From: Candidatus Berkelbacteria bacterium
GTDB taxonomy: Bacteria > Patescibacteriota > UBA1384 > UBA12157 > JAENIV01
Direction: 5' to 3'
Length of the DNA stretch: 19,708 bases
NCBI GenBank assembly: GCA_016844295.1
Contig: JAENIV010000025.1
Location: 1-19,708, forward strand
A program made the translations under genes and the position numbers. Position 1 is the first letter of the stretch, and each line of letters opens with the position of its first letter. The notes beneath the pieces are model-generated. The model had not been told where the DNA came from. It ran no database searches and saw only the letters and a program-made list of their open reading frames with translations. Of the stretch, positions 14,542-19,708 are shown piece by piece.

Positions 14542-16866
14542 ATGAAATACGTAGTTTTATTCATGGATGTCGATAAAGACGATATTGCTTTAGTCGGCGG
14601 TAAAGGGGCAAATTTAGGTGAACTCACCAAGGCCGGTTTGCCAGTGCCGCCTGGCTTCATTGTTACTTCCGGAGCCTATTTTGACTTTTTAGAGGGGGCA
14701 GATTTAGATATTGAAATTGAAAAATTACTCAAAGGGCTAGATGTTAATGAATCTAAAAAATTAAATTCTACGGCAGTGGCGATCCAAAAGGCAATCATGT
14801 CAAAACCCATGCCTCAATCAATTGCTAAGGAAATTTCCTTCGCCTATCAGCACCTTTATACCAAGGGATCTTCAAATTTTTACGTGGCAGTAAGGTCCTC
14901 GGCAACCGCCGAAGACCTGCCGGAAGCCTCATTCGCTGGAGCCCAAAAGACTTTCTTAAATATTTCCGGGACAGACAATGTTTTAAAGGCCGTACGAATG
15001 GCCTGGGCATCTTTATTTGAGGCTCGAGCAATTTATTATCGAAAAATTAACAATTTTGAAGACATGAAAGTCGGTTTGGCGGTTCCGGTGCAAAAGATGG
15101 TCCAATCTGAGAAATCAGGCATTATGTTCACTATCGACCCAGTCTCTAATGACAGAGAAAAGATTGTTATCGAGGGCGGCTGGGGGTTGGGAGAGGCAAT
15201 TGTTTCGGGTTCAGTGACCCCGGATCGCTACGTGGTTTCTAAAAAGGATCTGAAAATATTAGAAAAAGAAATTAATGAGCAAACTTGGAAAATTGCCAAG
15301 GTGGACGGAGTCAATAAACATGTAACGGTTCCGAAGGAAGAGCAAAAGATGCAGAAATTATCCGATGAAGAAGTCAAGGACTTGGCAGAATTCGGGGTTC
15401 AAATCGAAAAACATTATGAGAACAAACCTCAAGATACGGAATGGGCAATTGCGGGTGGAAAAATATATTTTGTTCAATCAAGACCGGTAACGACATTAAT
15501 TCAGAAGGATAAAGGCAAAGATCAAAACAGAAAAGCCCCAGTAACGAATAACGAGATACAAGATATTTCTAAAGCCGAAGTTATTGTCAAAGGAATTGCC
15601 GCTTCAATTGGAATCGCTTCGGGGCCGGTTAAAGTTATTTATTCACCTCAGGAGATTGATGTCATCAAAGAAGGTGACGTTCTGGTTACTGAAAAAACCA
15701 GCCCTGACTTTGTTCCTGCCATGAAGCGGTCTGCCGCGATTGTTACTGATACCGGCGGCCAAACTTCACACGCGGCGATTGTGTCTCGTGAGTTAGGAAT
15801 TCCGTGTGTCGTAGGCACGGGTACAGCCACAAACGTCTTGAAAACAGGCATGGTAATTTCTGTTGACGGTGCCAAAGGACTGGTTTATAAAGGAAAAGTT
15901 ACCCGCGAGGAAGAGCCGGCTCAAAAAACAGATGGCGGGGGATTCACGGAAGAAATCCCCGTGACTGCGACAAAAGTTTATGTTAATTTAGGCGAACCGA
16001 CCGAAGCCGATAAAGTTTCTAAACTACCCTGCGACGGAGTAGGGCTGATGCGGGCGGAATTTATGATCGCTGAAATTGGCGAGCACCCGCGCGCTCTTGT
16101 TAAGGCAGGAAAGTCTGATATTTACATTCAGAAACTTGTAGAGGGTCTTACAAAGACCTGTCTGGCATTTTCCCCGCGACCAGTCGTTTATCGCTCAACT
16201 GATTTTAAAACCAACGAATACCGCAATCTAAAGGGCGGAGATAAGTTCGAACCTCAGGAAAGTAACCCGATGATCGGTTACCGCGGGGCTTACAGATACA
16301 TAAAGGAACCAGATTTGTTTAAACTCGAACTTGAAGCGATTAAAAAAGTACGCCAAACTAACGAGAACCTCTGGCTGATGATCCCATTCGTGAGAACGTT
16401 GGATGAATTTCATCAGGTAAAAAAACTGATTACCGAATCTGGTTTGGAGCGAGGACCGGATTTCAAACTATGGATGATGGTAGAAATTCCTTCAAACGTC
16501 ATTTTAATGAATAAATTTGCCCAAGAAGGGATTGATGGCGTTTCCATCGGCTCTAATGATTTAACCCAATTAACTTTGGGAATTGATCGAGACAACGAAA
16601 ACTTAGCCGAAGAATTTGATGAGCGCGACGAATCGGTCCAAATTTCCATTGCCCATGTGATTAAAGTCTGTCGAAAGCATCATATTTCAGTATCAATCTG
16701 CGGTCAGGCGGCTACAACTTACCCGGAAATTGCTGAGCTCATGGTCCGCGAAGGCGCAACTTCTGTTTCAGTATCGCCAGATTCAGTCGTTAAAACCCGC
16801 AAATTAGTCGCCTCGGTAGAAAAAAGGATTATGCTTTCTAAATTTATTGACGAAAATATTGGCTAA
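14542..16866 (+). CDS. ppsA: Phosphoenolpyruvate synthase (pyruvate, water dikinase)
   Basis: A 774-residue protein, near the normal length. The N-terminal nucleotide-binding domain has LVGGKGANLGEL (residues 17-28), AVRSSATAEDLPEASFAG (116-133) and SGIMFTIDP (192-200). The swivelling phosphohistidine domain has GGQTSHAAIVSRELGIP with His410. The C-terminal PEP/pyruvate barrel ends in SICGQAATTYPEIAELMV with the catalytic Cys720. It makes PEP from pyruvate and ATP, giving AMP and phosphate, for gluconeogenic flow into sugar and wall precursors; in reverse it can yield ATP in some anaerobes. AAAGGAGGGG sits just before ATG, nine bases after recX. Confidence 0.96.
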   Translation: MKYVVLFMDVDKDDIALVGGKGANLGELTKAGLPVPPGFIVTSGAYFDFLEGADLDIEIEKLLKGLDVNESKKLNSTAVAIQKAIMSKPMPQSIAKEISFAYQHLYTKGSSNFYVAVRSSATAEDLPEASFAGAQKTFLNISGTDNVLKAVRMAWASLFEARAIYYRKINNFEDMKVGLAVPVQKMVQSEKSGIMFTIDPVSNDREKIVIEGGWGLGEAIVSGSVTPDRYVVSKKDLKILEKEINEQTWKIAKVDGVNKHVTVPKEEQKMQKLSDEEVKDLAEFGVQIEKHYENKPQDTEWAIAGGKIYFVQSRPVTTLIQKDKGKDQNRKAPVTNNEIQDISKAEVIVKGIAASIGIASGPVKVIYSPQEIDVIKEGDVLVTEKTSPDFVPAMKRSAAIVTDTGGQTSHAAIVSRELGIPCVVGTGTATNVLKTGMVISVDGAKGLVYKGKVTREEEPAQKTDGGGFTEEIPVTATKVYVNLGEPTEADKVSKLPCDGVGLMRAEFMIAEIGEHPRALVKAGKSDIYIQKLVEGLTKTCLAFSPRPVVYRSTDFKTNEYRNLKGGDKFEPQESNPMIGYRGAYRYIKEPDLFKLELEAIKKVRQTNENLWLMIPFVRTLDEFHQVKKLITESGLERGPDFKLWMMVEIPSNVILMNKFAQEGIDGVSIGSNDLTQLTLGIDRDNENLAEEFDERDESVQISIAHVIKVCRKHHISVSICGQAATTYPEIAELMVREGATSVSVSPDSVVKTRKLVASVEKRIMLSKFIDENIG

Positions 16867-17235
16867 CTTTTAGTTCTCGAGTGAGTTCAGGAATTTAATG
16901 CACCAATATTTCATTTCCACGCAGTAACGGTAGCAACTGCAGCAGCGGTCGTCGTTCTGGGCAGCGGGCGGGTCAGCCGTCAATTCTGTTGTTCTTCGAT
17001 GCTCCTGAGGCCTGTCGGCTTGCGGGAACCGTCGAGTGCAAACTCGACGCTTTCGTCTGCAGACGGCGTGGGCAGCAACTCACGATGAGGCTGCCTGCCG
17101 GGAAGGCACGAAGAGTGATTGAGGAAGTCAGCGCGCGTGGGGAAACTCCTGAGACCCTCAAGGCCAACTTCCTCGTGGCTCTCAGGCCGCACCTCGCACC
17201 AGTAACGGGATGACGTACTCGTCGTATCGCGTTCA
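16867..17235. other. GC-rich islet with a possible small gene
   Basis: This gene-poor stretch is compositionally foreign: 38 of 60 bases are G or C at 17041-17100, against 17 of 60 at 16801-16860 inside ppsA. It contains local inverted repeats: a perfect eight-pair stem with a GCAA tetraloop (17030-17037/17042-17049), the palindrome CGTCTGCAGACG (17054-17065), and TGCCT/AGGCA (17092-17108). One + strand frame is open from 16899 to 17213. The islet ends in a strong terminator-like hairpin. It may be a transferred small gene, an RNA gene or a mobile fragment. Confidence 0.5.
17085..17213 (+). CDS. Possible small foreign gene in the GC-rich islet
   Basis: The frame from ATG 17085 gives 42 residues (MRLPAGKARRVIEEVSARGE ... 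VALRPHLAPVTG), with a plausible amphipathic helix and GC-rich third codon positions. The frame stays open upstream to 16899, with only TTG (16989) or rarer starts, so the true start is unknown and the protein could be longer (74 residues from TTG 16989). A terminator-like hairpin lies 23 bases after the stop. I recognise no family. The opposite strand also has a long frame (16973-17236), so coding is not certain. Confidence 0.3.
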   Translation: MRLPAGKARRVIEEVSARGETPETLKANFLVALRPHLAPVTG

Positions 17236-17236
17236 A

Positions 17237-17270
17237 GGGGCCGCCTCCGGGCGGCCCCTCATCTGTATTT
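17237..17270 (+). terminator. Rho-independent terminator-like hairpin
   Basis: GGGGCCGCC (17237-17245), loop TCCG, GGCGGCCCC (17250-17258): nine perfect pairs with a stable tetraloop, then the T-rich TCATCTGTATTT. It would end transcripts from the GC-rich islet, or from ppsA. Confidence 0.75.
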
Positions 17271-17300
17271 AAAGGGGAAATTATGATAAATTAAACCCGT

Positions 17301-17346
17301 GGAGAGACCACCCCAAGGGTGGTGGCCCTTGGGGCCATCGCATAGT
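17301..17346 (+). pseudogene. 5' part of a broken tRNA-Ser, interrupted by hairpin repeats
   Basis: GGAGAGA (17301-17307) is followed by a 30-base insert and TCGCATAGT (17338-17346). The intact tRNA-Ser at 17616 reads GGAGAGG then TCGCATAGT directly, so the two ends match tRNA positions 1-7 and 8-16. GGAGAGA pairs perfectly with TCTCTCC at 17793-17799, the acceptor 3' strand of the downstream fragment. The A-T last pair differs from the G-C pair of the intact tRNA, so the two fragments fit each other better than they fit the intact gene. Confidence 0.6.
17308..17337. repeat. Pair of hairpin repeats with CCCTTGGGG-type core, copy 1
   Basis: CCACCC-CAA-GGGTGG (17308-17322) and TGGCCC-TTG-GGGCCA (17323-17337) are two perfect six-pair hairpins with three-base loops; the first is in reverse orientation relative to the second. 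The second is repeated exactly at 17769-17783. CCCCAAGGG (17311-17319) can instead pair with CCCTTGGGG (17326-17334), giving an alternative nine-pair stem. Confidence 0.75.
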
Positions 17347-17360
17347 AAAATAGATTTATA

Positions 17361-17630
17361 ATGTTTTATGTATATATAATCTATAGTTCAAAATTAAAAA
17401 AGAAATATATCGGTTTTAGTGAGGATATTAAAAATAGGATTATTGAACATCAAACCGGGAAATCTATTTATACAAAAAGGTCAAGAGACTGGGAACTTGT
17501 CTATTATGAAGCATTTATTAATAAGTCTGATGCGCAGATAGAAGAGCAATTTTTAAAGTCTGGCAAGGGCCAAGATAGAATAAAATATCTTTTAAAAAAT
17601 TATTTTCTGTACCGCGGAGAGGTCGCATAG
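17361..17630 (+). CDS. GIY-YIG endonuclease-like protein overlapping a tRNA
   Basis: An 89-residue single-domain GIY-YIG protein: YVYII (3-7) stands for the GIY strand, KKYIGFS (14-20) for YIG, Arg26 in DIKNRIIEH is the catalytic Arg, and Glu61/62 in AQIEEQFLKSGKG give the metal-binding position. This is the small UPF0213/YhbQ-like type common in Patescibacteria and relatives, whose function is mostly unknown. No clear ribosome binding site. The last codons (RGEVA and stop) lie inside the tRNA-Ser at 17616, so the end of the frame was probably fixed when the gene landed beside the tRNA. It is flanked by TCGCATAGT at 17338 and 17623. Confidence 0.82.
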   Translation: MFYVYIIYSSKLKKKYIGFSEDIKNRIIEHQTGKSIYTKRSRDWELVYYEAFINKSDAQIEEQFLKSGKGQDRIKYLLKNYFLYRGEVA

Positions 17631-17702
17631 TGGCCGAGTGCGTTCGCTTGGAAAGCGAATAACGGCGCAAGCCGTTCGCGAGTTCGAATCTCGCCCTCTC
17701 CG
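17616..17702 (+). tRNA. tRNA-Ser(GGA)
   Basis: A full cloverleaf with a long class II variable arm. Acceptor GGAGAGG pairs with CCTCTCC (17695-17701), with discriminator G17702. D-stem GCA/TGC. Anticodon stem TTCGC/GCGAA with loop TTGGAAA, so anticodon GGA at 17650-17652 (reads TCC and TCT). Variable stem ACGGC-GCAA-GCCGT. T-arm GCGAG-TTCGAAT-CTCGC. CCA is not encoded (CGG follows). The GIY-YIG frame overlaps its first 15 bases. Confidence 0.95.
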
Positions 17703-17715
17703 CGGTGGATGAAAT

Positions 17716-17803
17716 GTGGGTTCTCGACCCTCAGCCAAAGGTTGATGAACCTTGGGTTCAAAGGTCGATGGCCCTTGGGGCCAGACTCCCACTCTCTCCG
17801 CCA
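17716..17803 (+). pseudogene. 3' part of a broken tRNA-Ser with a 60-base insert in the T-loop
   Basis: GTGGG-TTC (17716-17723) and GACT-CCCAC-TCTCTCC-G-CCA (17784-17803) flank a 60-base insert. With the insert removed, the T-arm reads GTGGG-TTCGACT-CCCAC, a canonical seven-base T-loop, followed by an acceptor strand, discriminator G and an encoded CCA. The acceptor strand pairs fully with GGAGAGA at 17301-17307. The D, anticodon and variable parts of this tRNA are not found in between, other than in the intact tRNA. I read it as the displaced 3' end of the tRNA whose 5' end is at 17301. Confidence 0.6.
17724..17783. repeat. T-loop insert made of tandem hairpin units
   Basis: Two 23-base units (17737-17759 and 17760-17782) agree at 18 positions. 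Each contains a perfect six-pair hairpin with a TTG loop: TGAACC-TTG-GGTTCA (17746-17760) and TGGCCC-TTG-GGGCCA (17769-17783). Four of the five differences are two compensatory base-pair changes, so the fold is what has been kept. TCGACC (17724-17729) and GGTCGA (17763-17768) form a further inverted pair. The last hairpin is identical to 17323-17337. Confidence 0.75.
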
Positions 17804-17811
17804 AATAATCA

Positions 17812-18636
17812 ATGAAATATTGTTTTTTCAATAAAAAAATCATTCTCGAAGATAAAGCTAAAATTGGAATAAATGATTTGGGGCTATTAAGAGGCTACGC
17901 TATTTTTGAATATTTGCGGAGCTACAACGGTAAACCATTTTTGTTTGATTACCACATGGATCGCTTTGAAAACTCAGCTAAGTTGGCTAAGTTAAAAATA
18001 CCGTATTCTCGATCGAAAATATTAGAAATTATTATTAAGCTCATTAAAATTAACAGGATGCCAGATGCCGGAATTCGGATTGTTTTAACCGGTGGAAGTT
18101 CAGAGGATGGAATCACTCCACAAAATGAAGGTAATTTCTTTATTTCTCTTTACAATCTGCATACCTTACCGATGGAAATATATCAAAATGGCGGAGTCTT
18201 AATTACCAAGGAAAATCAAAGGGAGCTTTTCGGCGCTAAAACGACAAATTATATTAATTTAATGAGTTGTTATGATGATAAAAAGGAAAAAAATGCGATT
18301 GATGTTCTTTATATATCAAGAGGAAAAATTTTAGAGTGCGCGACAAGTAATTTCTTTATTTTTAAGGGCGATAATTTAATTACCGCGAAAGAAAATATCC
18401 TTTTGGGCACAAGAAGACGTTTAATTTTAAATTTAGTCAAAGGAAAGTTTAAAATTTCAGAGCGCGAAATTATACTCAAGGATCTTTTATCAGCCGATGA
18501 GGCTTTTATTTCCTCAACTACAAGAGAGATCGTTCCGATTGTTAAAATTGATAAGATTAAAATCGACAATGGGAAGCCCGGGGAAAGAACAAAATTTTTA
18601 ATGTCAGAATATGGTAAAATAACAAATAGTTTATGA
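17812..18636 (+). CDS. Class IV PLP aminotransferase (branched-chain / D-amino acid / ADC lyase superfamily)
   Basis: A 274-residue protein of normal fold-type IV length. It starts near GINDLGLLRGYAIFEYLRSY (residues 19-38), the typical 'D.G...G.G.FE..R' entry. PLP lysine is Lys143 in FGAKTTNYINLM, Glu175 in ILECATSNFFIF contacts the pyridine nitrogen, and SSTTREIVPI holds the phosphate-binding Thr pair. By sequence alone I cannot choose between IlvE, D-amino acid transaminase and PabC; a role in amino-acid or wall precursor metabolism is likely. Its start lies eight bases after the encoded CCA of the tRNA 3' fragment and has no obvious ribosome binding site. Confidence 0.88.
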   Translation: MKYCFFNKKIILEDKAKIGINDLGLLRGYAIFEYLRSYNGKPFLFDYHMDRFENSAKLAKLKIPYSRSKILEIIIKLIKINRMPDAGIRIVLTGGSSEDGITPQNEGNFFISLYNLHTLPMEIYQNGGVLITKENQRELFGAKTTNYINLMSCYDDKKEKNAIDVLYISRGKILECATSNFFIFKGDNLITAKENILLGTRRRLILNLVKGKFKISEREIILKDLLSADEAFISSTTREIVPIVKIDKIKIDNGKPGERTKFLMSEYGKITNSL

Positions 18637-18658
18637 ACAAAGATAAGATATCGAAAGC

Positions 18659-18985
18659 ATGAAAAACCTAACGATAAATCAACTTACCCAATTGGTTTTA
18701 CTCCAAGCCGAAGAAAAGGGTTTTGGGACTAAACCCGATGAAATTAATGTCTCCGAAAAAATTGCTTTAATTCACTCGGAAGTTTCCGAAGCCTACGAGG
18801 CTTACCGACATAAAAAAATTAACGGTCGGGACGGGTTTAAAGATGAACTCGGAGATGTAATTCAAAGAGTTTTACACCTTTGCGGCATTTTTGACATAGA
18901 TATTGAAAAAGAGATACTTAAGAAAATTAAAATCAATAAAAAACGTCAGTGGCAGTGGGACAAAATGCATGAAAAACATTCCTAA
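18659..18985 (+). CDS. MazG-like nucleotide pyrophosphohydrolase
   Basis: A 108-residue helical protein with the all-alpha NTP pyrophosphohydrolase motifs ExxE (HSEVSEAYEAYR, residues ~39-50) and ExxD (FKDELGDVIQRV, ~60-71). These bind Mg2+ and split NTPs or dNTPs to monophosphate and pyrophosphate. The single short domain fits house-cleaning enzymes of the MazG-like group rather than full MazG. The next gene starts 17 bases before its end in another frame. Confidence 0.82.
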   Translation: MKNLTINQLTQLVLLQAEEKGFGTKPDEINVSEKIALIHSEVSEAYEAYRHKKINGRDGFKDELGDVIQRVLHLCGIFDIDIEKEILKKIKINKKRQWQWDKMHEKHS

Positions 18986-19658
18986 AAAAGTAAACACTTC
19001 GACTTCGCTCAGTGTAAACGAACTCGCCCAAATTATTTGGGATTATCATCATTTAAACCAGAAAATCAAAAAAGCCCAAGCAATAATGGTTTTAGGCTCT
19101 CATGATTTACGAGTGGCAGAATTTGCGATTAAACTCTTTAAAGAGGGATATGCGCCTTTAATAATATTTTCTGGGGGTTTGGCCCATCAAGACGATATGC
19201 TCTCAACCGGTTGGCAAAAATCAGAGGCCGAGACTATGGCAGAAATGGCCATAAAAGCCGGTGTCTCAGAAGAAAATATTTTAATTGAAAATCAATCTCA
19301 AAATACGGGTGATAATTTTCGTTTTACAAAAAAGTTATTAGAAGAAAAAGATTTAAAAATAAAATCATTTATTTTTGTTCAGAAACCCTATATGGAACGT
19401 CGCGTGTGGGCGACTTTTAAGATCGAATGGCCAGAGAAAAAGGCCGTTATCACCTCGCCGCCAATTTCCTTTGAAGAGTATTGTAATGAAGAATTTCCCA
19501 AGGAAAAAGTCATTAACATTATGTTAGGCGATCTCCAACGAATAAAAGTGTATTCAAAACTTGGCTATCAAAAAAAAGAAAGCATACCGCGTAAAGTTTG
19601 GCAAGCTTACAAAAAATTAATTGCCCTCGGTTTTAATAAACACTTGATTAAGTCTTGA
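18969..19658 (+). CDS. DUF218 / YdcF-like protein
   Basis: A 229-residue protein from ATG 18969; an upstream in-frame ATG at 18903 lies inside the MazG-like gene and adds a basic stretch unlike the family. The DUF218 core starts at AQAIMVLGSHDLRVAEFAIK and continues with PLIIFSGG, SQNTGDNFRFTKKLL and FIFVQKPYMERRVWATF. DUF218 proteins include YdcF and SanA/ElyC; some are linked to envelope polymer biosynthesis or bind S-adenosylmethionine, but the function here is not known. There is no signal peptide or membrane helix, so it is probably cytoplasmic like YdcF. Residues ~8-16 (NTSTSLSVN) are encoded by a palindrome-like repeat. Confidence 0.8.
   Translation: MKNIPKKVNTSTSLSVNELAQIIWDYHHLNQKIKKAQAIMVLGSHDLRVAEFAIKLFKEGYAPLIIFSGGLAHQDDMLSTGWQKSEAETMAEMAIKAGVSEENILIENQSQNTGDNFRFTKKLLEEKDLKIKSFIFVQKPYMERRVWATFKIEWPEKKAVITSPPISFEEYCNEEFPKEKVINIMLGDLQRIKVYSKLGYQKKESIPRKVWQAYKKLIALGFNKHLIKS
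18994..19015. repeat. CTTCGACTTCGCTCAGTG repeat element inside a coding region
   Basis: ACACT (18994-18998) and AGTGT (19011-19015) bracket TCGACTTCGCTC. The 18-mer CTTCGACTTCGCTCAGTG resembles a short repeat I recall from many bacterial genomes and metagenomes, where it lies mostly between genes. Here it is in frame in the first 20 codons of the DUF218 gene and encodes STSLSV, a plain Ser-rich stretch in an otherwise poorly conserved N-terminus. Confidence 0.5.
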
Positions 19659-19708
19659 AGTTGTATTTTCTTTTTCAACAAACTCCTAAAATGATATATT
19701 AAAGATGA

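Noticed and set aside
16973..17236. Minus-strand frame of 87 residues in the GC-rich islet
   Set aside because: High GC content favours long chance frames. The + strand frame has the terminator on its side, and neither is certain.
17737..17782. Tandem 23-base units as a CRISPR array
   Set aside because: There are only two units, directly adjacent with no spacers, and no cas gene lies nearby. They are hairpin repeats within a tRNA fragment.
17703..17803. A second complete tRNA after tRNA-Ser
   Set aside because: Only a T-arm, acceptor 3' strand and CCA can be found, with a 60-base insert. No anticodon arm lies in this stretch.
17592..17843. Two long minus-strand frames across the tRNA-Ser (with GEGEIRTRER-like text)
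   Set aside because: This is the familiar spurious protein read from the antisense of a tRNA-Ser gene. The tRNA fold explains the sequence fully.
19659..19708. Possible promoter at the right edge (TTGTAT ... TAAAAT / TATATT)
   Set aside because: Spacing between the candidate boxes is wrong (20 bases or more), and the downstream gene lies outside the window.

Overview
The window looks like a chromosomal segment of a Candidate Phyla Radiation (Patescibacteria) bacterium or a close relative. The basis is type IV pilus genes without an outer-membrane secretin, a fused PilM-PilN-like protein, surface proteins with SLH repeats next to a sortase, short leaders, tight gene packing and an AT-leaning sequence. 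TGA is used as an ordinary stop, so the code is table 11. This is inference from gene content; no ribosomal RNA lies in the window. Nearly all genes are on the + strand.

Layout. 1-4971 is a pilus assembly block: a partial large surface protein, a prepilin-like protein, a PilX-like protein, a PilM-PilN fusion, a PilO-like protein and a small membrane protein. 5025-6769 holds a RodZ-like HTH membrane protein and recA. Just after recA lie a hairpin and a second, diverged copy of the recA 3' end. 7012-14116 is an envelope and accessory block sitting between recA and recX. It holds three SLH-type membrane-anchored proteins, a sortase, a secreted HEXXH (putative zinc) protease, and a nucleotidyltransferase-HEPN toxin-antitoxin pair with its own promoter. 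Three 14-bp palindromic boxes spaced exactly 20 bp apart cover that promoter. 14116-16866 carries recX and PEP synthase.

16867-17803 is the most unusual stretch. It has a GC-rich islet ending in a perfect terminator-like hairpin, then an intact tRNA-Ser(GGA) preceded by a GIY-YIG protein whose 3' end overlaps the tRNA. On either side lie what look like the two outer parts of a second tRNA-Ser. These parts have matching acceptor strands, a T-arm and an encoded CCA. Each is interrupted by hairpin repeats with a CCCTTGGGG-type core. 17812-19658 holds a class IV aminotransferase, a MazG-like pyrophosphohydrolase and a DUF218/YdcF-like protein.

Functionally, the pilus block would build a type IV pilus or pseudopilus. 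The SLH, sortase and protease block would process and anchor cell-surface proteins. recA and recX form a recombination and regulator pair that seems to have been separated by the surface block. Small dispersed repeats (an AT-rich inverted-repeat family in two copies, a CTTCGACTTCGCTCAGTG element inside a gene, and the hairpin family at the tRNA) show that small repetitive elements have shaped the non-coding spaces and some gene starts.
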